Source: Vreelandella sedimenti (GTDB taxonomy: Bacteria; Pseudomonadota; Gammaproteobacteria; Pseudomonadales; Halomonadaceae). Taken from it: a DNA stretch of 64,000 nucleotides. Within the stretch, counting starts at the first letter, position 1, and each line of letters begins with the position of its first letter. A program made the position numbers and the translations under genes. The notes under the pieces are model-generated. The model was not told the DNA's origin. It was given only the letters and a program-made list of their open reading frames with translations, and ran no database searches. The DNA lies in NCBI RefSeq assembly GCF_013416325.1, contig NZ_JACCGK010000010.1:127766-191765 (forward strand). Direction: 5' to 3'. Shown here one piece after another: positions 17,090 through 25,963 of the stretch.

Positions 17090-17854
17090 TTAAGGTTTTA
17101 TCAAATGCTTTGAGAAAAAATCTAGCAGTAGTTGGCAGTGTGCATTCTGCCCTGAGCTACTGAGTATATGATCTTCACCTTCGTAGTAGTGGACTTCTGG
17201 GGGGCGGCCCTGCTCGCGCAGGCGTTTTTCCAGACGCTTGGTCATCTCAACCGACCACATTCGGTCTTTGGTACCATGGGAAAGTAGTAGCGGCCCAGGG
17301 TAGCGTTCGATTTCGATCGGCGTGGTCGGCAGCAAGCCTTCGTGACTATTACGCCATGTCCAAGCGCGTTTGCTGACGTCCCAGGCTTGCCAGCCTGGAT
17401 CCCCTACATCGCGAAAACTACGTGCATCAAAGGCCCCGCACACAACATCTGGCGGGCTATGCGCGGCGATGGCATCAGGTGCGCCTTTGATCTTATCTCT
17501 TGCCATTAGGGAAGCGAGCAATAACGCATGCTCGGCGCCGCGTGAAATACCATCAAGCCCTACCCTCTTATCAGCGAACTGGAATTCTCGCAGGGCTTTC
17601 AATGCCTCCACGCTGCGATCCAGTGGGTAATCGGTAATATGCCCCGCGTTCCATGCATTACCGCCGCTTGAGTAGCCATAAGGGAACGCCAAGAAGCCAT
17701 GGGCGGCGAATAGCATCGCGTCACGATGACTCCACCCTGCCCATGCGCCTTCAGAACCATGCAGCAGCATAACCGCTGGAAAAGGGCCATCGCCCGGTGG
17801 GCCATAAGTAACGCCCCAGTCGGGTAGCAACCGCTGCACGATATTTAAAAGCAT
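17090..17854 (-). CDS. alpha/beta hydrolase (dienelactone hydrolase / BAAT-C type)
   Basis: 254 residues with a complete catalytic set: the oxyanion region AVMLLHGSEGAWAGW, nucleophile elbow GISRG (DGISRGAEHALLLASL), acid in LLSHGTKDRMW, and His in YEGEDHILSS. The pattern is closest to dienelactone-hydrolase-like or acyl-CoA thioester hydrolase C-terminal domains. No signal peptide is obvious. Monocistronic and convergent with the amine dehydrogenase operon. Substrate cannot be predicted. Confidence 0.82.
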   Translation of the reverse strand: MLLNIVQRLLPDWGVTYGPPGDGPFPAVMLLHGSEGAWAGWSHRDAMLFAAHGFLAFPYGYSSGGNAWNAGHITDYPLDRSVEALKALREFQFADKRVGLDGISRGAEHALLLASLMARDKIKGAPDAIAAHSPPDVVCGAFDARSFRDVGDPGWQAWDVSKRAWTWRNSHEGLLPTTPIEIERYPGPLLLSHGTKDRMWSVEMTKRLEKRLREQGRPPEVHYYEGEDHILSSSGQNAHCQLLLDFFSKHLIKP

Positions 17855-17931
17855 TTAGACAACCACTCCTTCCTTGTTTTCTGATTCACCCAAACTAAAT
17901 TTTTGTCAAACCCTGCTCGGAAAGCCGTTCA

Positions 17932-18681
17932 CTAAGCAGGAAAAGGCAGCACGCCTTGGTGGAGAAAATCATCCAGGTGGTAGGTATAAACGCCTGATGC
18001 GTCTTTGCGTTTAAATGAGACTTGAGCGGCACTTGTAACGCAAAGCCAAGGGCGCATATCGTCTGGCTCATGCTGGGTAAGCGCTTCAGGGGTAAACAAG
18101 CCCACGCACGCTCCCCCCTGACTATCTCTTGCGGAGGCGTACTCAAATGCATCAATGTCCGCCGTACGCATTGCACTACCCAATTGCTGACATGGGGTGT
18201 AATCAACCGGATGCTTCAACGTCGGAAAGTGTTCGATAAAGGGGCCTGCGTTTAGTTTCACTCCCCGTTTAGCGGCATAGTCTACAGAAAAGAGTGTGTG
18301 CTCTGAGCGCAGCGAGGCGGTAACAGGATCACCTTCCATGGAATACCAGAAAACCAGTCGGTAGTAGGCAGATTCAGCGAGAGTGGTAGCAATCCCCTTA
18401 CCACCGTAAAAAATGCTTGGCTCAAACACACGGCCAAAACGTGACCCCCATTTGAGAGGGGGATACCGAAAAGGGGTTTTTAGGAGATAGTGCAGGTCTC
18501 GCTCCTGTTCAGGGTAAGGCGGTTTAGCAGTTTCAAGCAGTGCTTCAAGCATCTCCTGCTCTTCTAACGTGTCGACATAGCTGAGCGTCGCGACTTGCTC
18601 CTGACTCTCCACCAGTCGATAAAGGATTCCAGAAACAGGTTCAATATTTCTCGCGCCGCCACAGGCTTCCCATACACTCAC
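17932..18681 (-). CDS. RES-domain toxin of a RES/Xre toxin-antitoxin pair
   Basis: 249 residues, somewhat longer than the RES core. Conserved features: LYRLVESQEQVATLSYVDTL, then KWGSRFGR (Arg) and FEPSIFYGGKGIATTLAES with YYRLVFW, the region holding the Arg, Tyr and Ser of the NAD-binding pocket. RES toxins such as MbcT degrade NAD+ (phosphorolysis or hydrolysis). The start is a GTG overlapping the antitoxin stop (GTGA), so toxin follows antitoxin with translational coupling. It belongs to the large VWEACGG-starting subgroup. Confidence 0.87.
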   Translation of the reverse strand: MSVWEACGGARNIEPVSGILYRLVESQEQVATLSYVDTLEEQEMLEALLETAKPPYPEQERDLHYLLKTPFRYPPLKWGSRFGRVFEPSIFYGGKGIATTLAESAYYRLVFWYSMEGDPVTASLRSEHTLFSVDYAAKRGVKLNAGPFIEHFPTLKHPVDYTPCQQLGSAMRTADIDAFEYASARDSQGGACVGLFTPEALTQHEPDDMRPWLCVTSAAQVSFKRKDASGVYTYHLDDFLHQGVLPFPA

Positions 18682-19049
18682 ACCTTACCCCGCATACCAT
18701 CCACGAATCTCAGTACCGCAAACAGCCCCTCCAACCGTGTTACCTGCTCGGCCGGGATGCCACCAGTAACACGGTTGGATGTTCGCATAAAATGCTGAAT
18801 CCATGTTTGGTCGCCTCCGGTAAGAGCGAATAATGCTCGAGACAAGCGGATAAGCAGCAGAGCTAGTTCACCCTGCTTAGAGTTCGGGTCAAGCTTCAGG
18901 CTTTTTTTAAGTTGAGTAATAGTCGTGCGGTGTACGCCTAGCACCTCCGCCAAATCAGACTGCGATAACCCCAATTGCTCAGCAGCACGCAGAACTGCTT
19001 TAGCTAGCACCATTTCCGGGGTGGGCTTTGTTTGAGTAAGGGCTGGCAT
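18678..19049 (-). CDS. Xre/MbcA/ParS-type antitoxin (DUF2384)
   Basis: 123 residues from the ATG at 19049, which has GAGGCG 6 bases upstream; an ATG at 19061 has no ribosome site. N-terminal Xre-like HTH (LGLSQSDLAEVLGVHRTTIT) and C-terminal MbcA/ParS toxin-binding domain (WIQHFMRTSNRVTGGIPAEQ ... GLFAVLRFVDGMRG). It should neutralise the RES toxin by plugging the NAD site with its C-terminus, and repress its own promoter. An AT-rich stretch at 19070-19135 upstream is the likely promoter and operator. Confidence 0.87.
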   Translation of the reverse strand: MPALTQTKPTPEMVLAKAVLRAAEQLGLSQSDLAEVLGVHRTTITQLKKSLKLDPNSKQGELALLLIRLSRALFALTGGDQTWIQHFMRTSNRVTGGIPAEQVTRLEGLFAVLRFVDGMRGKV

Positions 19050-19276
19050 GGTGCGCCTCATGGAGATGGATTTTCATCAATAATAGCAAAAAAGTTCTTT
19101 ATTCACATACTGAGCGCAATTTTCCTATTTATCTAGGTGGCAAGGCGAAAGGTTTCATTCAGTGCCGTGCCCCAGCACCGTATAAAGTTTAACTAGCATA
19201 GTAGCTAAAAATAACGCTCCCATCGCATTAGAACCTTATGGATCATTAGACTTTAGCCGACACCCAGGATATTACT

Positions 19277-19879
19277 ATGCACCAGCCAATTGCTGTTTTC
19301 GACGCTGGCATTGGCAGCTATGCCATTGTTGCCGAGATACATAAGCGCCTTCCTAAACAGGATATTGTTTATTTCGCTGATCGGGCGGGCTTTCCTTATG
19401 GAAGCAAAGGGCGGGAAGAGCTACTCGCTGTCATACATCGCACACTGCGTTTTCTTGAGGGCTACGCACCCTCTGCCATTGTCATCGCATCGAACGCACC
19501 GTCTATCATGCTACTGGATGACGTTCGCCAAAGCACCTTGCTGCCATTGTTCGGCGTCTACCCACCCATCGAAAAAGCACTCGCCATGTCGGCGAGCGGC
19601 AAGATCGGCATCATGGGGGTGCACTCGCTCATCGAAAGCTCGCCGCTCAAGCAGTTCATCGATCACCATGCACCCCAGCCGGAGAATGTCAGCCTGATCA
19701 ATGCTTCGTCCATGGTGGAGCTTATCGAGAATGGCACTTTTCTATTCGACCCAAAGGCGACTCAGACAGCGGTTCTCGCCGCTGCACAACCACCCTCTAC
19801 TCTGATGGTTTCACCTCAACACTATCCATTTCCCCCGAGCTTTTCCCTTGCGCCCCGCGGGCGATATCACTGTGGCTGA
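19277..19879 (+). pseudogene. truncated, cysteine-less glutamate-racemase-like gene
   Basis: 200 codons, from ATG 19277 with AGGA upstream. The first ~170 residues resemble MurI: AVFDAGIGSYAIVAEIHKRLP, DIVYFADRAGFPYGSKG, VIASNAPS, LFGVYPPIEKAL, KIGIMGV. Two things disable it. The first catalytic cysteine (ACNTAS in racemases) is Ser in IASNAPS, and the protein runs out of homology at about 19790, before the GCTH motif with the second cysteine, entering sequence that is antisense to the mscS gene end. MurI is normally about 265 residues. I read this as a decayed, 3'-truncated copy; a binding-only homologue is less likely. It overlaps the convergent mscS gene by 83 bases. Confidence 0.7.
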
Positions 19880-21524
19880 TAACCACAATTTCTCGTGGCC
19901 ACCATTCTGGATGGTTATCGCGGATAAAGGACAGCAGCTTCTCGCGCACATTCATTTCCGCCGTCCACCCTGCCAAAGGGTCTGAGGTCATGAGGTAACA
20001 GGTGACGGTTTGCGCCGTTCCTGTTTGTGCCGTTACGTAGCAGAGCAGCTTGTGGTGTTCGATAACGCTGTCTTCTTCTTTGGCGACCTCGAGAAATTTC
20101 TCTCTTAACAGTCCTATATCGGCGCTTAGGTGAAGTGTCAGCGTCAATGACCGGTACATCTTGGTACTTTTTACCGACAAATTGTCGAATGGCTTAGAAG
20201 TAAAATAGGTAACGGGCACAATCAAACGCCGCTCATCCCATGACCTCAACCGGATAAAGGTATAAAAGATGCCTTCGACATAGCACCACTCGTCTTCAAA
20301 GATCACCAAATCGCCAATGCGAATGGGTTTAGCAAACGATAACTGAAATGAAGCGAGGATATTGCCAAGTACCGTTTGGCCCGCCACACCCACTAATACG
20401 GCCAATACACTGGCAGACGCCAGAATCGATAAGCCAAGGGTTTCGAAGAGCTGAACCTGACCCAGTATGTATATGGATACGCCGGTAACGGTGATCAGAA
20501 TAATAACCCGGCGCAACGCGTAGAGTGACGTCAGTAGTCTGCGCTCGTCTCTGGGCTTGGTATCATCGATTTCCCCCACAATACGCCGCGTTAAACGCAG
20601 CATAATAGTATCCACTAAGCGCAACGCAATCGTGCCCACTCCCCAGGCCAAAACACTGATGAGTAAAACCCGGAAGGTCGTCGTGGCGACCGCTGAAAAC
20701 GACACCACATAATCCAGCACCATCTGGGTAACCAGCGACATTGCAATCAGCGCCCCAGGCATACCGATTTGGCTGGCAAAAATACTCGACACCCCTGAAG
20801 GTAACCATTTCGACATCAAGCCAATCAGACGGTGAACTCCCCACCCTACGAGCCCGATAAACAGCACAAACAAGGGAATCGCGATCCATTCCCAAATTCT
20901 CAGGACGCCAAACGAGGCCTGGAAGCGTTCGGGAATATAGCTTTCCAGTGCTGAAGGGCCGTACTGCTCATACAGCGTCGGAATATAAGACACACTGATG
21001 GGCATGACCAACCAGACGGGCTCCTGGTCACCCACGCGGTATCGACCCAAGCGGATATCGTAGGTTTCGCCATCAGCTTGTAAAGAGGAGACCTCAACGT
21101 TGCGACGGGTCTCACCAACGCGGGGGTTTTGGCCTGCAGGATCTTCAATCACCGCGTCTTCGCGACCGGGCAGATCGGAAACGCTCAACCATTCGCCGCG
21201 TTGAAAAATCTCTGCCAGTTGCCGGGCGAGCTCACTCCCTTGCTCGCGTTGCTCATCCTCTGAAAACTCGGAAAGATTGAGCATATGGGCAGCGGCTTCA
21301 TACTCTTCCTGCCCCGTGAGGTGCAAAAAACTCCTTATTGATTCTCTTGGCGTTACTCGGTTTGCCTCTTCGGGAGGTTCACCAAGCCCTGTATTTAATG
21401 CATCGACGGTAAACCACCGCTCACTTTCGCTCTCTCCTCCTTGAGTTTGCGCCACGCATAGGCTGGAGAGCGTCAGTGCGATTACCAACACGCCCCATGC
21501 GAGCCACGAGCCGAGTGCTTTCAT
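19797..21524 (-). CDS. MscS-family mechanosensitive channel
   Basis: 575 residues. Sec signal (MKALGSWLAWGVLVIALTLS...), a periplasmic domain of about 190 residues, four or five membrane segments from ~205, then the MscS pore and beta domain: LVGVAGQTVLGNILASFQLS, FAKPIRIGDLVIFEDEWCYV, and IVPVTYFTSKPFDNLS. Larger than E. coli MscS (286) and like YbiO/YnaI-class or plant-type homologues in having an added periplasmic part. Expected to release solutes on hypo-osmotic shock, a plausible need for a halophile. Confidence 0.9.
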   Translation of the reverse strand: MKALGSWLAWGVLVIALTLSSLCVAQTQGGESESERWFTVDALNTGLGEPPEEANRVTPRESIRSFLHLTGQEEYEAAAHMLNLSEFSEDEQREQGSELARQLAEIFQRGEWLSVSDLPGREDAVIEDPAGQNPRVGETRRNVEVSSLQADGETYDIRLGRYRVGDQEPVWLVMPISVSYIPTLYEQYGPSALESYIPERFQASFGVLRIWEWIAIPLFVLFIGLVGWGVHRLIGLMSKWLPSGVSSIFASQIGMPGALIAMSLVTQMVLDYVVSFSAVATTTFRVLLISVLAWGVGTIALRLVDTIMLRLTRRIVGEIDDTKPRDERRLLTSLYALRRVIILITVTGVSIYILGQVQLFETLGLSILASASVLAVLVGVAGQTVLGNILASFQLSFAKPIRIGDLVIFEDEWCYVEGIFYTFIRLRSWDERRLIVPVTYFTSKPFDNLSVKSTKMYRSLTLTLHLSADIGLLREKFLEVAKEEDSVIEHHKLLCYVTAQTGTAQTVTCYLMTSDPLAGWTAEMNVREKLLSFIRDNHPEWWPREIVVISHSDIARGAQGKSSGEMDSVEVKPSE

Positions 21525-21861
21525 ATATGCCTTATTCAGTAAAGTGGGCCAATTTGCCTAACACCGACAGACCCGTTGCCGAGCCAGCCCAACGTTATTA
21601 CGGGGCTATCCATGTCAATGGGAGGATGAATTACAGCTTACCTGTCTGCATGGTGCAAGGCGCATTGCACCAATAACATGCGGCGCAGTTGCGGCACAGG
21701 TGATAGTTTGGGCAAGGAATTCGTTGGCCTCACCCTACCGATGGATCATTCATCGTTCCACTACTGCAACGCTAAGTTGCAATTCGCCCACCTACTACAC
21801 CTGTTGTTCTATCGGTATGCTCTCTGCTTAACAGCATCCCCCCTGCCAAAAGGAGAGCATA
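21525..21861 (+). other. intergenic region between mscS and the pirin gene
   Basis: 337 bases without a convincing gene. It carries two inverted repeats, TGGTGCAA/TTGCACCA at 21651-21672 and TGCAAC/GTTGCA at 21765-21781, the second about 80 bases before the pirin start. Otherwise I see nothing. Confidence 0.5.
21765..21781. promoter_or_regulatory. palindrome upstream of the pirin gene
   Basis: TGCAAC-GCTAA-GTTGCA is a perfect 6+6 dyad. It overlaps where a -35 region for the pirin gene could sit. A LysR protein encoded two genes away is a candidate binder. Confidence 0.35.
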
Positions 21862-22728
21862 ATGAAAAAACTGTTGCGTGTAACGAATGCACCTCGGCCT
21901 CATTGGGTAGGTGATGGATTCCCAGTTCGCTCGCTTTTTTCCTATGGTCAGCATTCAGAACAGCTAAGTCCTTTTCTGTTACTGGATTACGCAGGACCTG
22001 CAGACTTTACGCCTGCACAACAGCCTCGCGGCGTGGGGCAGCACCCACACCGAGGGTTTGAAACGGTCACAATTGTTTATCAAGGAGAAGTGGCCCATCA
22101 GGACTCAACAGGTAACGGTGGAGTGATTGGCCCCGGCGATGTGCAATGGATGACTGCAGGCGCAGGCATTCTGCATGAAGAGTTTCACTCACCGGCATTC
22201 ACTCAGTCAGGCGGCTCGCTGGAAATGGTGCAGCTTTGGGTGAATCTGACCGCCAAAGACAAGATGGCCAACCCTGGCTACCAGGCTATCTTTGATCGCC
22301 AAATTCCGCGAGTTGATCTGCCTGAAGGAGCAGGCGTACTGCGCATAATCGCTGGTGAGTACCATGCGCACTCAGGGCCAGCACAGACATTTACGCCAAT
22401 GAACGTGTGGGATCTGAGCCTGGGTGGCGGCAAGGCCACAACGCTTACCCAACCCAATGGCTGGACTACCTTGCTGGTTGTCTTGAAAGGCACCGTACTG
22501 ATAAACGGAGAAGAGGTGCTCCGTGAAGCACAGGTAGCCGAGCTAACGCGAGAGGGTGAAACGCTTACCCTTGAAGCCAATAGTGATGCCCAGCTGCTAC
22601 TGCTCGGAGGTGAGCCAATTAACGAACCAGTGGTCGGCCATGGCCCCTTTGTGATGAACAGCGAACGGGAGATCATGGAGGCGATAGATGATTTTAACAG
22701 TGGCCGGTTTGGACAAATGCCCGCCTAA
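21862..22728 (+). CDS. pirin-family protein
   Basis: 288 residues, full length for pirins. Metal ligands are visible: His61 and His63 in GQHPHRGFETVTIVYQGEV, His105 and Glu107 in AGILHEEFHS. The double cupin continues to LLLLGGEPINEPVVGHGPFV. Bacterial pirins include quercetin 2,3-dioxygenases and proteins that modulate metabolic enzymes. AAAGGAG precedes the start. A strong terminator follows. It is convergent with the YcaC-like hydrolase gene; the two together with the LysR gene are a frequently seen neighbourhood. Confidence 0.9.
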   Translation: MKKLLRVTNAPRPHWVGDGFPVRSLFSYGQHSEQLSPFLLLDYAGPADFTPAQQPRGVGQHPHRGFETVTIVYQGEVAHQDSTGNGGVIGPGDVQWMTAGAGILHEEFHSPAFTQSGGSLEMVQLWVNLTAKDKMANPGYQAIFDRQIPRVDLPEGAGVLRIIAGEYHAHSGPAQTFTPMNVWDLSLGGGKATTLTQPNGWTTLLVVLKGTVLINGEEVLREAQVAELTREGETLTLEANSDAQLLLLGGEPINEPVVGHGPFVMNSEREIMEAIDDFNSGRFGQMPA

Positions 22729-22753
22729 TTATTATTGATCCAGCAGGTGAGGT

Positions 22754-22780
22754 AAGCAGGCTGCCTGGGGCAGCCTGCTT
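22754..22780 (+). terminator. terminator after the pirin gene
   Basis: AAGCAGGCTGCC, a 3-base loop TGG, then GGCAGCCTGCTT: a perfect 12-base stem followed by TATT. It lies 26 bases after the pirin stop. Confidence 0.85.
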
Positions 22781-22975
22781 TATTAGGCGTTTATTTACCA
22801 AGCTGCCCAGGAAAAGGGAAAAACTCATCATCATCTCCCTTCCTGCATCGGTATGGAAAACAAACCTAAGCGCGATTTCATAGTCATTGTGATCTTCCAT
22901 AACCGATAGCCACTTGGCCGGTGCCATTAGGGCGAGCGGTAACCGGAGGCACTTGCCCCCAGTCACAAACACGGC

Positions 22976-23599
22976 TTACTTATTGGTGAACGTGCTGTAG
23001 CTATTCATCAAGTTACGGTAGTCAGGTATGTGGTTGGCAAACAGCGTGCCGAGGCCTTCAATATCATTGCGCCAATCACGATGCAGCTCGCCAGCAACTG
23101 CAAACCACGTCACCAACTGTGCTCCTGCACTGGACATCCGATCCCAGGCAGCATTGCGGGTAAGCTCGTTAAAGGTGCCAGAAGCGTCAGTCATGACGAA
23201 CACGTCGAACTCTTCTTCAAGGGCAGAAAGCGCCGGGAAAGCCACGCACACTTCGGTCACCACACCAGCGATGATCAACTGCTTTTTACCGGTTGCTTTA
23301 ACAGCGTTAACGAAATCTTCATTATCCCAGGCATTGATCTGCCCAGGCCGTGCGATGTAAGGAGCGTCTGGAAACATCTCTTTCAGTTCGGGCACCAGAG
23401 GGCCATTGGGGCCGTCTTCAAAGCTCGTGGTGAGAATGGTAGGCAGTCCAAAATATTTAGCCAGATCCGCCAACGCTAATACATTATTTTTAAAACGATC
23501 TGGCTCAATGTCACGCACCAGTGACAGCAATCCTGTTTGGTGATCTACCAATAGAACCGCAGCATTATCTTTATCGAGACGAACGTAGGGCTTGGCCAT
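22976..23599 (-). CDS. YcaC-type isochorismatase-fold hydrolase
   Basis: 207 residues. Asp19 (LLVDHQTGLL) and the nucleophile Cys118 (GVVTEVCVAFPALS) of the isochorismatase/cysteine-hydrolase fold are present, and the basic residue is Arg84 in IARPGQINAWDNEDF instead of Lys, as in E. coli YcaC, which it closely resembles. The YcaC substrate is not established. GGAGGAG lies before the start. It is preceded on the same strand by a LysR gene, 189 bases upstream. Confidence 0.9.
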   Translation of the reverse strand: MAKPYVRLDKDNAAVLLVDHQTGLLSLVRDIEPDRFKNNVLALADLAKYFGLPTILTTSFEDGPNGPLVPELKEMFPDAPYIARPGQINAWDNEDFVNAVKATGKKQLIIAGVVTEVCVAFPALSALEEEFDVFVMTDASGTFNELTRNAAWDRMSSAGAQLVTWFAVAGELHRDWRNDIEGLGTLFANHIPDYRNLMNSYSTFTNK

Positions 23600-23788
23600 G
23601 ACTCAACTCCTCCTATCGAGATAACTGAATAAACGTTTGGAAACTGAAAGCCAGCATGGGTTTCACATGCCTTACAGAGTGTAATGTTCCGCTTATTCGA
23701 TGATTAGACGAGAAATCAAGACACAGCGTTGCACAGGGAGAACGCTGAAGACAGTCGGTATAGGCACACTGACCGTGCGGTCATTGCT

Positions 23789-24682
23789 TTAGTGATCAAG
23801 CTCTGCAAAATGCAGATTCTGTTCGAAATATTCGATAAGCAATTCGGTGAGAACCCTTATTTTCCGGGCAGGATGCTGCCCTGGTGGACGGATAACGTAT
23901 GCACCTGCTGGCGGTGGGGGGTAGCGTGTCATGATCGGGATCAGCGCGCCTGAGACCACATAATCATGTGTGACGCAATCAGGGAGCCAGGCGATACCCA
24001 GCCCTGCAGCCGCGGCGGTCACGAGGGCTAGCGCGTTGTCAGCCTTGAAGCGGCCCCGTGGGTTCACCGTGACTACCGCATCGCCATCCATGAATTGCCA
24101 TTCTTCCGTGCCCTGCATGATGGCTTGATGGGCAATGACTTCGTCAGGCGTTTCCGGCGCCCCGTACGCCTTGAGGTAGCCAGGGCTCGCAACCAGCTTT
24201 CCGTAGATGGGCCCAATGCGTCTAGCGATCAGATTAGAGTCTGGCAGGTAGCCAACACGAATCGCGCAATCGAACCCCTCTGCGATGAGATCAACGAAGC
24301 GATCGCTGTAAGAGGCGTGAATGTGGAGCAAGGGGTGGCGTCGCGCCATTTCGGCGAGTACTGGCGCGAAGTGAGTGGGCCCAAAAGAGAGCGGCACGGC
24401 AACTCGCAACCGACCACGCAGGTCACCGGCAGGCAGGATCGCTTCCTTGGCGACCTCTATTTCGGCGCAAGCCCTGGCGGCATATTCGCGGAACGCGGTT
24501 CCGGCCTCTGTCAGAGCAGCACCGCGTGTGGTTCGTGCCAGCAGTTGGATCCCAAGTTCCGCTTCAAGCCGAAAAAGCCGCCGACTAACGATCGACTTGG
24601 AGACACCGAGCCGTCGCGCAGCGGAGGAAATTCCCCCGGCCTCGGCAACTTCCACAAAGGTCTGTAACTCTTCGACATCCAT
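23789..24682 (-). CDS. LysR-family regulator
   Basis: 297 residues starting MDVEELQTFVEVAEAGG at ATG 24682, with GGGAG 7 bases upstream; the frame stays open for another 73 codons upstream but that part shows no LysR similarity. HTH: SSAARRLGVSKSIVSRRLFR. The effector domain is complete. Same strand as the YcaC-like gene and near pirin, so it likely controls one or both. The group (ClaR/DsdC-like with LLARTTRGAALTEAG) often responds to aromatic or oxidised compounds. Confidence 0.87.
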   Translation of the reverse strand: MDVEELQTFVEVAEAGGISSAARRLGVSKSIVSRRLFRLEAELGIQLLARTTRGAALTEAGTAFREYAARACAEIEVAKEAILPAGDLRGRLRVAVPLSFGPTHFAPVLAEMARRHPLLHIHASYSDRFVDLIAEGFDCAIRVGYLPDSNLIARRIGPIYGKLVASPGYLKAYGAPETPDEVIAHQAIMQGTEEWQFMDGDAVVTVNPRGRFKADNALALVTAAAAGLGIAWLPDCVTHDYVVSGALIPIMTRYPPPPAGAYVIRPPGQHPARKIRVLTELLIEYFEQNLHFAELDH

Positions 24683-24829
24683 CTTCGCGCTCCCTATTTC
24701 ACGACACAGCGATACAGAAAGGCGTTCTACCGCATCACCAACAGAAATGGCAATGTTTTCGAGACAGCGCCGCAATGGGTGTCTGTCGCCTGGAAAACCA
24801 ATGCCACTCGCCGTAGAGGATGCCAAACT

Positions 24830-24855
24830 ATCCTTTCGTAATATCCTTTCGTAAT
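24830..24855. repeat. two-copy 13-base tandem repeat
   Basis: ATCCTTTCGTAAT occurs twice head to tail (24830-24842 and 24843-24855) just before the SnoaL-like remnant. It looks like a simple slippage duplication. Confidence 0.8.
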
Positions 24856-24864
24856 GGCCTTGAT

Positions 24865-25046
24865 TCACTGCTTCGTCCCGAAGAGACGGCTGGGCGGGCA
24901 TACCTCAGGTGGTGGTGGCCGATATTTTCCGGATAGAGAGAGGTAAACTGGTTGAGCATTGGGATGTGTTGCAGAATGAAGTGCCGGGAATGGCAGCCTT
25001 GGACAGCCTCTCAAAGTTTGATTCCAATGAGGATAAACACAGATGA
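24865..25046 (+). pseudogene. 3' remnant of a SnoaL-like/NTF2-fold gene
   Basis: A frame without start reads ...DGWAGIPQVVVADIFRIER, then GKLVEHWDVLQNEVPG, ending at TGA 25044-25046. The VVxDIFRxExGKxVEHWDVxQ pattern is the C-terminal signature of SnoaL-like (COG4922-type, nuclear transport factor 2 fold) proteins. A stop codon in frame at about 24862 ends it upstream, so roughly the first 80-90 residues are missing. It runs into the start codons of the LysR gene. In an intact relative the LysR gene would probably follow or regulate the full-length gene. Confidence 0.6.
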
Positions 25047-25954
25047 TGCCCCACAATCTTAACGACCTCTATTATTTCGTGAAGGTCGTCGACCACGGTG
25101 GATTTTCGCCGGCGGGGCGTGCCTTGGGTATCGCTAAATCGAAGCTGAGCAGGCGCGTGGGCGAATTAGAAAATCAGTTACATGTTCGCCTGATGCACCG
25201 TTCGACCCGCCACCTGACCCTTACCGATATTGGTCAACGCTATTACCAGCACTGCAAGGCCATGCTGGTGGAAGCGGAAGCCGCCCAGCAGTTCATTGAG
25301 GAGAGCAAACAGGCCCCCTGCGGCATTATTCGCATAAGCTGCCCCACCGGGCTATTGAGCTTTCACGTGAGTGCGATGCTGGCGGATTTCATGACCCTAT
25401 ACCCCGAGGTACATGTTCACCTCGAAGGAACCAACCGTCGCATTGACCCACTCGTTGAGGGGGTAGATATTGCCCTGCGCGCCCGCCCATTCCCCCTTGA
25501 AGACAGCGATCTGGTACTAAAAGTGCTGTCGGATCGTGGTCAGTGCCTGGTGGCAAGCCCGACACTGGTTGAGAGACATGGCGAGCCTTCTAACCCCGAG
25601 ACGCTTGCCAACCTGCCCAGCTTAAGCCGGGCACGGCCGGAAGAGCCTCATGTGTGGCGATTGCAGCGAGACGGTGAAGAGCGTGACATTGAGCACTCAC
25701 CGCGCTTTATTACCACCGACATGACCGCGCTATATAACGCGGCCCTGGCTGGCGTCGGCGTGGTTCAACTGCCTAGCTTGATGCTGGGGGACTCGCTGGC
25801 GTCTAACAAACTGGTGCAGGTAATACCGGAGTGGGAACCACGGCGGGAAGTCATTCATGCGGTTTACCCCTCTCGACGCGGTCTACTGCCTTCGGTCAGG
25901 GCACTGCTGGATTTCCTCGCCGAACGCTATGCCGTACTTGGCTCTGAACACTGA
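25043..25954 (+). CDS. LysR-family regulator
   Basis: 303 residues with tandem ATG codons at 25043 and 25046 and a GAGG about 10 bases upstream. HTH SPAGRALGIAKSKLSRRVGE, wing VRLMHRSTRHLTLTDIGQ, and a full effector domain (ISCPTGLLSFHVSAMLADF ... VDIALRARPFP). This subgroup commonly regulates divergent quinone reductases, pirins or SnoaL-like proteins. Its start overlaps the stop of the SnoaL-like remnant, so its original promoter may have been altered by that deletion. Converges on the GDYXXLXY operon after 9 bases. Confidence 0.87.
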   Translation: MMPHNLNDLYYFVKVVDHGGFSPAGRALGIAKSKLSRRVGELENQLHVRLMHRSTRHLTLTDIGQRYYQHCKAMLVEAEAAQQFIEESKQAPCGIIRISCPTGLLSFHVSAMLADFMTLYPEVHVHLEGTNRRIDPLVEGVDIALRARPFPLEDSDLVLKVLSDRGQCLVASPTLVERHGEPSNPETLANLPSLSRARPEEPHVWRLQRDGEERDIEHSPRFITTDMTALYNAALAGVGVVQLPSLMLGDSLASNKLVQVIPEWEPRREVIHAVYPSRRGLLPSVRALLDFLAERYAVLGSEH

Positions 25955-25963
25955 CATAGCACA

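Noticed and set aside
22694..22972. Possible 92-residue minus-strand gene between pirin and the YcaC-like gene
   Set aside because: It crosses the pirin terminator and pirin 3' end and shows no family or ribosome site.
24095..24667. 190-codon plus-strand frame inside the LysR gene at 23789-24682
   Set aside because: Antisense shadow with low-complexity composition.
24683..24901. N-terminal extension of 73 residues on the LysR protein
   Set aside because: No LysR family similarity and a good ribosome site exists for the ATG at 24682.
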